A stretch of 41,348 nt of DNA, taken from contig JAPPMC010000269.1 in assembly GCA_028819235.1 (NCBI GenBank), positions 1 through 41,348 on the forward strand. The letters run 5' to 3'. This document shows positions 9,969 through 17,947 of this stretch, piece by piece; position 1 is the first letter of the stretch, and every line of letters begins with the position of its first letter. This DNA comes from Bryobacterales bacterium. Its GTDB lineage: Bacteria > Acidobacteriota > Terriglobia > Bryobacterales > UBA6623. The position numbers and the translations under genes were made by a program. The notes beneath the pieces were generated by a model that saw nothing but the letters and a program-made list of their open reading frames with translations, was not told where the DNA came from and did no database searches.

Positions 9969-10866
9969 GCCTTTGGTTGTATTCACTGCGCTAAGTTGGG
10001 AAGAGCGATTCATTCTGGGCCTTAAGCGGTTGGTTTCCGAGCACAGGCCCGACTCAGTGATCCTCTTTCAATACGGTAGAGAAAAGGAGCGAACGGGTCC
10101 GAATTGGCACGAAGCGGCAAAGGTGTGTCAAGAGGTGGGGTGCACGATGAGGCCTATTGAGTTACCCTATGCGCAACCGATTGACTCTTGGCGGGCGATC
10201 CATGCCGTAGTGGAGGAAATCTCACGCATTGGCGTGACGGTATTGCTAGACATCTCGACGATGCCGCGGGAAGCTACTTGGACAGCCCTGTTTCTGCTAC
10301 AAAGAGCGGGAGTCTGGACTCGGTATGCTTACCACATGCCAAGAAGCTATGGGGCGTGGCTCAGCCGCGATCCAAAGACTCCTCGGTTGGCTCTGAAGCT
10401 GTCCGGGCAGATGCGATTCGGAGCGAAGACAGTGTTGTGCGTTCTGACCGGATTCGACCGCGAACGGACACACCAGCTGATCCGGACATTCGATCCATCG
10501 GTAGTACTGTTGGGTGTTCAGACCGGATCTCAGTTTGGAAATAGAGAAAGGAATAGTGGTTCGTTTGGGGAGTCAGAGCGTCTCCGGAAAGAGGGATATA
10601 AAGTGAATTGTTTTCCTGTTGATGCGTATTCGGATGACCATGGCTTCGGCGCGATCGCAAGGGAGATTCAAACGTATGCAGAGAATGAGAATATACTAAT
10701 GGCGTCTCTTGGTCCGAAGCTTTCTTCGGTAGCTCTTTATCGTGTGCAGAGACGATATTTGAGGACCGGTCTTGTCTACACTCCGTCTGGGGAGTATAAT
10801 TCGGACTACTCTAGAGGAATTGGGAAAACGATCACTGGAGAGATGCCATGGATGGAATCCAAATGA
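9955..10866 (+). CDS. Unknown protein with two Rossmann/CARF-like repeats
   Basis: A 303-residue protein with no family I can name. It reads as an internal duplication. Each half starts with a beta strand and a small-residue turn followed by a helix (LVVFTALSWEERFILGLKRL at 7-26; TVLCVLTGFDRERTHQLIR at 159-177). A second strand follows (SVILFQYG; SVVLLGVQTGS). Each half ends with a strand-loop-helix carrying a similar motif: DISTMPREATW (99-109) and MASLGPKLSSVA (249-260). The S-x-M/G-P-K/R loop recalls the GGTK-type ligand loop of CARF/Can2-like sensors. There is no obvious catalytic domain. Start ATG 9955 has GAGGAGGT at 9942-9949, inside the ATPase gene, so translation is coupled. A nucleotide-sensing or regulatory role in the operon is an inference. 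Confidence 0.75.
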   Translation: MHGSRPLVVFTALSWEERFILGLKRLVSEHRPDSVILFQYGREKERTGPNWHEAAKVCQEVGCTMRPIELPYAQPIDSWRAIHAVVEEISRIGVTVLLDISTMPREATWTALFLLQRAGVWTRYAYHMPRSYGAWLSRDPKTPRLALKLSGQMRFGAKTVLCVLTGFDRERTHQLIRTFDPSVVLLGVQTGSQFGNRERNSGSFGESERLRKEGYKVNCFPVDAYSDDHGFGAIAREIQTYAENENILMASLGPKLSSVALYRVQRRYLRTGLVYTPSGEYNSDYSRGIGKTITGEMPWMESK

Positions 10867-11500
10867 AGGCAGAGCAAGTTGGACAAGTTAGAGGGTGCGT
10901 TTCGCAGGTGGTGGTCAGGTAGACAGGTCGCCAAATTGAAGGTCTCAAGTCGGAAAGAGTGGATCGATAGGTCTTGGCGTTAGGACGATCAGTTGTCGAG
11001 GAGTTGGATCGTGAAGACGTGGCTTCTTGCTCAGTGTGTAATAAGTGTCCAGTAGTTCTGATCGAGAAGTGGACATGATTCCGGAGGCTCTCAAGAAGGA
11101 TTGGACGGAATCGACACCGCTCTTTCAGGACGAACCTGCGAGTGGAGTCCAGTGAGCTGCATTCGGGCAAGGATCTCTCGGGTTCGGCGGAGAGCAGGTG
11201 TTTGTAGAGGGCGATCGGGGAGCTCTCGAACGATTAAGGCACCCGGCCAAGGCCGCTGACGCCAGCGAAGGAGAGAAGTGTCGATCCACTGGATGTCCGG
11301 CCTCCGACGGGGCAAGGACATTGGCTTCCGAGGGGATCCGAAAACGCAAGCAGCCTCGTTGCGGTCTAGGATATCGCAGCATCGTCGCTATTGAGGCATG
11401 GCAGCGCCGCGGAAGAGCTGCCCTGGTGCCAGAGGGCGGCAGGGCCGGCCGGATGTGTGTGTGGGAGGGGGGGGAACGGAGATGCAACTGGATAGTGGAA
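10867..11500. other. No gene seen between the operon and tRNA-Val
   Basis: A 34-residue frame from TTG 10974 (ALGRSVVEELDRED, then CSVCNKCPVVLIEKW) looks more protein-like than the rest and may be a gene fragment. Nothing else is readable. No clear hairpin-plus-T-run terminator was found after the operon. Confidence 0.35.
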
Positions 11501-11577
11501 TGGTGGGCGGCACTGGACTCGAACCAGTGGCCTCCTGCTTGTAAGGCAGGCGCTCTAACCAACTGAGCTAGCCGCCC
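11501..11577 (-). tRNA. tRNA-Val (anticodon TAC)
   Basis: On the minus strand, GGGCGGC (5' end at 11577) pairs with GCCGCCC, followed by A and an encoded CCA (11503-11501). The D-arm is GCTC-AGTTGGTTA-GAGC. The anticodon arm is CCTGC-CTTACAA-GCAGG, giving anticodon UAC for valine. The T-arm is ACTGG-TTCGAGT-CCAGT. All four arms are perfect and the length of 77 nt is normal, so this is a functional gene. It reads GUA and, by wobble, other valine codons. Confidence 0.95.
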
Positions 11578-11696
11578 GTCGTTCTGCAACTCCTCCTCCT
11601 CATTCCGCGATGCCTGTTCTCATCGAGTCTCGCAGAGCAGCTCCGACTTGTCGACGCCGGCTGGAGGGGAACGCAAGAATGAACGCCGATCGACCA

Positions 11697-12848
11697 TCAA
11701 CGGCAGTACACACTCTCCGCGGCACGAACCGCCCCATCGCGTCCCAGACAGGTCTCCAGCGCGCTCAGCAGCAGCAGCACATAGCTCCGCTGTGAGGATG
11801 CGCCCATCAGGCCCACGCGGAGGATTTCACCGGCGAGCGGGCCGAAACCTCCGAGCACCTCGATCCCGAATTCCTCCAGCAGGCGCTTGCGCACAGCGCC
11901 GTCATCACATCCGGCTGGCAGCCGAGGGGTGTTCAGGGTCCAGAGCCGGTGTTGGGGTCTGACGTGCATCGATAGCCCCATAGCCTCAATCCCTGCGACA
12001 AACGCCTGATGGTTCAGGCAGTGTCGGGCAAACCGTAGCTCCAGCGTTTCCTCCCGGCAGAGCCGCAGGGCCTCTCGCATCGCGTAGAACATCGTGATCG
12101 GGGTCGTGTGGTGATAGCGGTGTGACGTGCCCCAGTACTCATCGATCAGCTTGAGGTCCAAATACCACGATACGCAGGAGGACTGCCGCCCCCTTAGCGC
12201 GGCTAGGGCCCTTGCGGACAGCGTGATGGGGGCCAGACCCGGCGGGGCACTCAGGCACTTCTGGGTGCCGCTGTAGGCGATGTCGATCCCATGCCTGTCG
12301 ACCTCGACTGGCATGCCGCCCAACGAAGTCACGCAATCCGCTACCACGAGCGCGCCACATGCGCGTGCGGCGCGCGCGATCGCCTCCGGCGACTGCAGGG
12401 CGCCAGTCGACGTCTCTGCGTGGACGAACATGACCACGTCAGGGCTCTCCTTTGCGATGAAGCCTTCCGCCTCTTCGTCGGAGTAGACTTCGCCCCACGG
12501 CTTCTCGAGCCTGGCAATCGAGGCACCTTGGCGCCTGCACATTTCCGTGAAGCGGTCCGAGAAGAATCCGTTGGCGAAGACTGCGACCTTTGTGCCCTGC
12601 TCGACAAAGTTGACGACGGCAGCCTCCATGCCCGCCGAGCCTGTTCCGGGCACAGCGATTGTGAATTCATTCGCCGTTCCGAAGACGTAGCGCAGCAGTT
12701 CCGACGTGTCGCTCAGGACCTCGAAGAATGCGGGGTCCGTGTGCCCGACCAGAGGGGATGCCATCGCTTGATAGACACGCGGATCGACCATGCTGGGGCC
12801 AGGCCCTAGCAGGATCCGGTGGGGAGGCTCATAGACTTCGAGCGGCAT
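11697..12848 (-). CDS. Class V aminotransferase, alanine/serine-glyoxylate type
   Basis: A 383-residue pyridoxal-phosphate enzyme of the alanine-glyoxylate / serine-glyoxylate aminotransferase family, which transfers an amino group to glyoxylate. Visible marks are LLGPGPSMVDPRVYQAM at the N-terminus (the family signature), VPGTGSAGMEA, DCVTSLGG with the ring-nitrogen Asp, and SGTQKCLSAPPG with the Schiff-base Lys at about residue 197. GEILRVGLMG is near the end. The frame also allows GTG 12899, but that adds a proline-rich stretch without homology, so ATG 12848 is preferred; neither has a strong Shine-Dalgarno. It stands alone between tRNA-Val and a toxin-antitoxin relic. The exact amino donor cannot be told from sequence. 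Confidence 0.88.
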   Translation of the reverse strand: MPLEVYEPPHRILLGPGPSMVDPRVYQAMASPLVGHTDPAFFEVLSDTSELLRYVFGTANEFTIAVPGTGSAGMEAAVVNFVEQGTKVAVFANGFFSDRFTEMCRRQGASIARLEKPWGEVYSDEEAEGFIAKESPDVVMFVHAETSTGALQSPEAIARAARACGALVVADCVTSLGGMPVEVDRHGIDIAYSGTQKCLSAPPGLAPITLSARALAALRGRQSSCVSWYLDLKLIDEYWGTSHRYHHTTPITMFYAMREALRLCREETLELRFARHCLNHQAFVAGIEAMGLSMHVRPQHRLWTLNTPRLPAGCDDGAVRKRLLEEFGIEVLGGFGPLAGEILRVGLMGASSQRSYVLLLLSALETCLGRDGAVRAAESVYCR

Positions 12849-13041
12849 CGGTGGAACTGGTCCCGGTGGGGCTGGAGGCTCTGGGAGAGCAAACCGCACA
12901 CCGATAACAAGCGGACCCCTGAACGGTCGTGCAGCCCACCAACATAGCGCACCTGCCGCACGCTCTCGGTTTGCTCGCCGACCGCAGAATTCAAGCTAGC
13001 TTGAGCTCAAGACACCACTCGGATTATGGATTACGTTGTGA

Positions 13042-13293
13042 AAAACGCGGACGACCCTGACGCTGGATCCTGATGTAGGCAGCCTCGTGGCCCGAATGCA
13101 GCGCGAGCGTGGCCAGAACTCTGAGGCGATCATCAGTGAGGCCCTGCGCCACAGTCTGCGACTAATGGCCAATCCAATCGAGGAATCGGAATTCTACCGG
13201 ACTCCAACCGTCGACCTCGGCCGATGCCGTATCGGCGCTCTGGATGACATACCCGAGGTTCTCGCCGCCTCGGAAGGAGATGGCTACCGCTGA
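13042..13293 (+). pseudogene. VapB-like antitoxin, start lost by +1 frameshift
   Basis: The frame reads KTRTTLTLDPDVGSLVARM, a ribbon-helix-helix strand and helix, then ERGQNSEAIISEALRHSL and a C-terminal FYRTPTVDLGRC toxin-binding tail. This is the classic layout of small VapB antitoxins. The natural start seems to be GTG 13038-13040, followed by five A residues. Four A would give M-K-T-R-T-T in frame; five put the GTG out of frame, and an in-frame TGA lies at 13039-13041. The next usable start, GTG 13087, would remove the DNA-binding strand. The downstream toxin is also broken, so the pair is a relic. Confidence 0.65.
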
Positions 13294-13529
13294 TCCTGAT
13301 CGATGCCAATCTTCTCACTTTCGCTCGCGTCGCTCCCTTCGCTCAGCACGAGAAGGCGCGGACATGGCTCGACGGGCGCATCAGTGCGGCCGCATCTGGG
13401 GGCCTCCCGTGCCCCAGCCTGCTGCACCAGTCGCGCACCTACCTGGACGAGGCCCTCAAGCATCTGCTGGCCGAGTTGATCAAGATCAGGTTCTTCTGCC
13501 CGCGCACCAACCTGCGCCTGGTCTGCTAG
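13290..13529 (+). pseudogene. VapC-like PIN toxin remnant
   Basis: Beginning at the antitoxin stop, the frame reads LILIDANLLTFARVAPFAQH and KARTWLDGRI, which is the first third of a PIN-domain RNase toxin with the first catalytic Asp (IDAN). The expected ATG/GTG overlapping the antitoxin stop is CTG here, and no start lies nearby upstream. After GLPCPSLL the PIN similarity ends; the remaining residues up to the stop (LDEALKHLLAELIKIRFF) are unrelated. It is both start-less and truncated or fused to other debris. Confidence 0.6.
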
Positions 13530-13842
13530 TTCGTCAGCGGCTGACGCCAGCGGCACTGCGCGCCGCCCGGCATGGCCGACTGCGCGCCAGCGTCAAGTCG
13601 GCGACGTCGCGCACAGCGCCGGACAGCCATGCGGCGCGGCGGAGGCCATTCGACGGGACCGCTGAAACACACCCAACCCAGTCTCCGGATACACGGACTG
13701 GGCACCTGTCCAACTCCCCGAAATCAATGCCCGAGCTCTGCTCCCGTACCCCTGTCTCACGGGCTCTCGCCCCCTCCTGCAGCCAGAATCTGGACATCCA
13801 TTGTTGGCCCATGCCCAGAAATGTGGGGATGGGGTCGCCCAG
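13530..13842. other. No gene seen
   Basis: GC-rich spacer between the toxin relic and the end of the convergent small-gene operon. No convincing frame or structure. Confidence 0.4.
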
Positions 13843-14346
13843 CTAGTCGGGAGCAGTCTGCTGTACCGTGAACTGATCGCCGACGATGGGCTGTCTCTGG
13901 GTGCGAGGACGTGACAAGTAGGAAATGACCCGCCCGTATGACGTGCCTTGCATGTCTTCGACTCGAGAATGCTCGATGTCTTCCAATGACCCTAATTCCC
14001 TTGTCCAGCATCTGGATTCAAGTTTCAGTGCTGCATGCGTCGGTTGTTCGCGATTCTCAGCCCGAGCAGCGTACAGCGCGACCTTCTGAATTCCGGGCTC
14101 TAGATTACCGTCAGTGCACGGAGCGTATCCGATCGTCCTGTATGCCTCTACAAAGGCTTCGACAGCCGCGACACGATCAACGCCCTCCGGCCAATACCCT
14201 ATCCCGTACTTATCCGGCCACCATACCCGAAACGTCTCGCCTGCCGCGTACGCGATGCTATTGTACTTGTTTGAGGCTGGACTTGTGACCTTGTGATCGG
14301 AACGGTCCAGATAGGGGAATTCAGTTGCGAGCAGACTATTGAGCAT
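13843..14346 (-). CDS. DUF7689-like protein of unknown function
   Basis: A 167-residue soluble protein. Recognisable blocks are YNSIAYAAGET, WWPDKYGIGYWPEGVDR, VEAFVEAYRTIGYAPC, GIQKVALYA, THAALKLESRCWTRELG and SLEDIEHSRVEDMQGTSYG. I associate this pattern with the DUF7689 domain, found in scattered bacterial accessory regions; no function is known. Conserved Asn, His and Trp residues hint at an enzyme fold, possibly papain-like, but this is only a guess. Start ATG 14346 overlaps the end of the upstream gene by 11 bases, so it is the last gene of a three-gene minus-strand operon. Composition is somewhat AT-richer than the flanks. Confidence 0.72.
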   Translation of the reverse strand: MLNSLLATEFPYLDRSDHKVTSPASNKYNSIAYAAGETFRVWWPDKYGIGYWPEGVDRVAAVEAFVEAYRTIGYAPCTDGNLEPGIQKVALYAARAENREQPTHAALKLESRCWTRELGSLEDIEHSRVEDMQGTSYGRVISYLSRPRTQRQPIVGDQFTVQQTAPD

Positions 14347-14851
14347 ATCCCTCGTATCTGGCCCATTCGAGCCACGCTTTCGCCATTTTACGGAAGTTAC
14401 CCCGATCTTCGCGTTTTACAGGATCCTCTCCCGTAATCACTTGAAGCGCCCAGAACCATTGATCAGGATCGTCCCCTTCTGCTTCAAGTTGTTCAAGAAT
14501 CGGGCGTAGCGCTCTGTCGCCCATCCCAATGATTCTCTGATACGCACGACAGAGGACACTCTCAGTGATTGAGGAAGATGTGCCCCGCTCGACGATCCAT
14601 GCTCTAGCAAGCATCCGAAACTTCGCAAAGTCGTTGCCGTCCGTGGATGCGGAAGCTGTAGAGATAGCACAGGTCCCTAGGCTATTGTTCAGCACTAGAC
14701 CGCTATCACAGAATGTCGGATAAAAAACATCATCGGTCCGCCCAGTTTCCGGCTTGCGCCCTGATATCACATCGAACTCTTGGTGTTCGGCTCTGCCCGA
14801 ACACACGAGCCAAGTCCCAGACGATGTGTTGGTCCAAGAAAGCTCGTGCAA
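14336..14851 (-). CDS. Unknown protein with paired helical AWLEWAR-type repeats
   Basis: A 171-residue protein. The C-terminal 100 residues read FRMLARAWIVERGTSSS, AYQRIIGMGDRALRPILEQL, PDQWFWALQVITGEDPV and FRKMAKAWLEWARYEGY. This matches a recurring uncharacterised family of short helical proteins that I have seen in accessory regions; the function is unknown. The first 70 residues have no recognisable domain. Start TTG 14851 is supported by GAGAGG with a suitable spacer just after the stop of the upstream gene. It overlaps the DUF7689-like gene downstream, so the two products may act together. Confidence 0.68.
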   Translation of the reverse strand: MHELSWTNTSSGTWLVCSGRAEHQEFDVISGRKPETGRTDDVFYPTFCDSGLVLNNSLGTCAISTASASTDGNDFAKFRMLARAWIVERGTSSSITESVLCRAYQRIIGMGDRALRPILEQLEAEGDDPDQWFWALQVITGEDPVKREDRGNFRKMAKAWLEWARYEGYAQ

Positions 14852-14863
14852 CGTGAATACCTC

Positions 14864-15136
14864 TCAATGAACTTCGACCTCAAGTCGCGTTTTGGGATTG
14901 CGCAAGGAATCCATAGATTCAACGGTCACAACATTGTTGGACTGGACAAGGTAGAGGGGTATTCCATCAGAATTGTATTGCTCCACTAGCCGTGTGACAC
15001 GGACTAAGGCGAGTTTCGCGCGAATAACCGAACCATCTTCAAGCTCGATGTCTGACTGCCGTTCCGTAGACTTACGGATCGGTATTATCAGAGCTGGACT
15101 ACCCTCGTGGGTAATTCTGGTATATCCCTTGGCCAT
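14864..15136 (-). CDS. Small protein of unknown function, first gene of the operon
   Basis: A 90-residue protein, mostly beta-strand by pattern: GSPALIIPIRKS, DIELEDGSVIRAKLALVRVTRL and IPLYLVQSNNVVTVES. Short proteins of this kind are often found beside other small accessory genes, but I do not recognise a named family. ATG 15136 is preceded by a purine-rich GGAGGGAGGA stretch. Only 12 bases separate its stop from the TTG start of the next gene, so the three genes form one transcript read toward lower coordinates. Confidence 0.6.
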   Translation of the reverse strand: MAKGYTRITHEGSPALIIPIRKSTERQSDIELEDGSVIRAKLALVRVTRLVEQYNSDGIPLYLVQSNNVVTVESMDSLRNPKTRLEVEVH

Positions 15137-16560
15137 GCCCTAGATTCCTCCCTCCGAAGCAAGACTCAGACGAATGCGCACTCACACACACGATGCCAGA
15201 TCATTCTTGTTCTGACCTGTGCTCCCCAAAATGCTGGATGCTCCCGACTGCGAGATTCGCTTCGAATCAATCTCGCAACACCCGGCAGGAGCTCTCTGAC
15301 GCAGGGGCCTAAGTAGGGCACGGGCCAGCTTCACTCGCGTCGTCCCCATGCGCTACCGCTTTAGGTCAAGCATCCGTTCCTATCGAATCGTTGCACACTT
15401 CGGACCACCTCGACATTGCCTATCCTGCAGAAGGGCAATTGCGCGAATCTCATTGCACTGCCATTATACTGTGACGTATAACGTCAGGCACAACGCTGAT
15501 TTGCGAACACGTCTTTTCTTGGGCGACCCGCTGAAATACGACAGCCGCAGACCGGAAACGGCAGGAGCTATCCGAACTTCGGGGGCTAATCGTAGGACTC
15601 TCTGTGTCTCCGAGTGATGCAGCGTCTCAGCACCGGAGCCTAGGCCATTCTCTCCGAACACCTCGTGGTTGGCCGAACCGTGTGGTATGTACACCCGCTC
15701 GCTGAGTTTGCAGCGTGGGCCCCAATTGGCCTGTGCTCAGCGATTCCAAAGGAAGATGTGCCGCGCTGCAGGCACGCGGGCGCCCCAAAGCCGCAGGGAA
15801 ACTGCGTCCGCCGTAACGGTGGGCAGGCACTTCGCTGACGGCATCTGAGGTTGTTGTCAGGCCGGCGCTTCCGGACCATTCTCGGAGATCCCCGCGAGCG
15901 AATCACGAATGGTCGATTGGCGTGGCGGATGGTGGCAGGTCGGCACGGCAGCCCACCAGCGCGATGGCCACGGTGTGCCGCGTGCCTGTGCCTGATGTGC
16001 TGCGCGGCCAGCGCCCTGGGAGGCGATGCTGCAGGCCGAGCACCCGGAAGGGGAGGCCCACGCAACGGCAACGGGCAAGCGGCTCACCAACCGGGCAAAT
16101 CCCGTTCGCGGGTGCGGCGGATGGCTGGTCTGGCCGGGTATCATCCCTCGGCGCGCAGGCCTCTGCCGGGCCACGAGAAGATGTAGCAGGCGCACGAGCT
16201 GCTTCAGCCGGTGATTCGCGGCTGGGAAGCCATCGTCAGCACTTCGAAGACCTCTTCGGCAGGAATTGGCCGATCGTTACCACAAGAGTAGAACTGTGAG
16301 CCGTCCAGCCGACCCGTTGTTACGCACCGATAGAACTCGGTCCAGAAGGGCCCACAAGGCGTTCCACCCACGGCAGATCCGCGTTCCAACGGCCGACCTG
16401 CCGTCCGGAACGACCTTTCCACACGGGACTTGCTCATGCGCACGCGCCAGGTGCGCAACACAGTCTCCAATCGGTCCCAACCGAGCGGCGTGTCGCCCAC
16501 GCGATTGGCCAGCCTTCGGTTGGCTGGAGACTGTCCGTTCGGTGGTATTCTCGTTGCACG
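15137..16560. other. About 1.4 kb without a supportable gene
   Basis: Open frames are short, overlapping and compositionally odd. One minus-strand frame from GTG 16500 to 16204 ends with GSQFYSCGNDRPIPAEEVFEV, which reads like the tail of a real protein, but I cannot identify it. A short inverted repeat (CCAGCC-TTC-GGTTGG) lies at about 16511-16525, upstream of the oxidoreductase gene. No RNA gene was recognised. Confidence 0.4.
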
Positions 16561-17757
16561 ATGGGTACCCTGATCCGGCGCCGCGCATTCTTTCAGTCCG
16601 CGGCGGCATTCACCGCCGCTTCCTATGCCCGCATCCTTGGGGCCAACGACAAGATCAACCTTGGCCTAATTGGCTGCGGAGGCCGTGGCCGTGGCGTGCT
16701 TCGCAACTTCGTCGCGAATCCCAGCGTGAACGCCACCGCGCTGTGCGACGTATTCAGCGCTCGAATCGATGAGGCCGCCCAAGTCGCGCCCTCCGCCAAG
16801 GGCTACCGGAGGCACGAGGACCTGCTTGCGGCAGACGACGTGGACGCGGTCTTGATCGCGACGCCCGACCACTGGCATGCGCAAGCCTGCATCGATGCCG
16901 CCAACGCGGGCAAGGACATCTACTGCGAGAAGCCTTTGACACTTCGCATAGAAGAGGGGCCGGAGATCGTTAAGGCCGTGCGCTTGAACGATAGGGTCTG
17001 TCAGGTGGGCATGCAGCAGCGGTCAGCGAAGCACTACCTGATGGCCAAGGAGAAGTACTTCGACTCGGGCAAGATCGGCAAGGTCACCCTCGCGCGCACT
17101 TGGTGGCACGGGAACGGTGCGCACCTGCGGCCTTACCCTGAGCAGTACGCGCAGCAGCCGTCGAACTTGGACTGGGGCCGCTTCTTAGGTCCCGTCAAGT
17201 GGCGAGACTATGACCCCAAACAGTACTTCAACTTCCGCGCCTACCTAGAGTACGGAGGCGGCCAGATCACCGATCTGTTCACGCATTGGATCGACGCCGT
17301 GCACCTCTTCATGGACCAGGACAACCCGGTGGGAGCGGTCGCATCGGGCGGGATCTACCACTACAAGGACGGGCGCACTGCGCCAGACACCATAACTTGC
17401 CTGCTGGACTACCCAGGGGAGTGGACGGCCACATTCGAGGGCACGTTGGCCCCAGGGCTCACAGGTGCCGGAGTCGAGGTGGTCGGCACGGAGGGGCGGC
17501 TGTGGATCACGAGGGCGCGGTACGAGTTCTACGAGCCAAGGCAGGCAGAGCCCAGCGAGACCCAGCCCGCCATCGGCAACATGACGCAGGACCATGTCGA
17601 CAACTTCGTGGAGTGCGTCAAGAGCCGCAAGCGGCCCACGGGCGATGTCTGGATCGGCCATCGATCCGCGCAGGCATCCCACTTGGGCAACATCGCCTAC
17701 TTGGAGAAGCGGCGGCTGAAATTCGACCCTGACCGGGAGGAGATCCTGCCCTTGTAG
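16561..17757 (+). CDS. Gfo/Idh/MocA-family oxidoreductase with Tat signal
   Basis: A 398-residue NAD(P)-dependent dehydrogenase of the glucose-fructose oxidoreductase / inositol dehydrogenase family, which oxidises or rearranges sugars and cyclitols. A twin-arginine leader (LIRRRAFFQSAAAFTAASY) implies export in folded form. The Rossmann loop GLIGCGGRGRG is at 35-45. DAVLIATPDHWHA and the EKP motif (123-125), the family's cofactor/substrate signature, follow. The C-terminal sheet domain includes GGGQITDLFTHWIDAVH, with the usual catalytic His region. Start ATG 16561 places the RR motif correctly. Secreted members like this are abundant in Bryobacterales and Planctomycetes; the substrate is unknown. 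Confidence 0.92.
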   Translation: MGTLIRRRAFFQSAAAFTAASYARILGANDKINLGLIGCGGRGRGVLRNFVANPSVNATALCDVFSARIDEAAQVAPSAKGYRRHEDLLAADDVDAVLIATPDHWHAQACIDAANAGKDIYCEKPLTLRIEEGPEIVKAVRLNDRVCQVGMQQRSAKHYLMAKEKYFDSGKIGKVTLARTWWHGNGAHLRPYPEQYAQQPSNLDWGRFLGPVKWRDYDPKQYFNFRAYLEYGGGQITDLFTHWIDAVHLFMDQDNPVGAVASGGIYHYKDGRTAPDTITCLLDYPGEWTATFEGTLAPGLTGAGVEVVGTEGRLWITRARYEFYEPRQAEPSETQPAIGNMTQDHVDNFVECVKSRKRPTGDVWIGHRSAQASHLGNIAYLEKRRLKFDPDREEILPL

Positions 17758-17947
17758 GCGGTTTGGCCCGGCGTCGGCCGCAGCTCAGTGCGGGTGCCGC
17801 GACGCGCCGTTGGGTGGCCCGCCTAGGCATGCGTCTACCTTCGTACCGAGCATCTGCACAGTAGGGCGCAGCGGCATCAGGGCACAGCCCCGGGGCGAAA
17901 GACCTGAGTCGCCGGCCGTGCCCGGCCGAATCGGCTGTCCGGCAGTT

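Noticed and set aside
5872..10866. Classical type II restriction-modification system
   Set aside because: A C5 methyltransferase is present but none of the partner genes has a recognisable restriction endonuclease motif.
16204..16500. 98-residue minus-strand frame
   Set aside because: The end looks protein-like but the rest does not, there is no recognisable family, and it starts at a GTG without support; left as undetermined.
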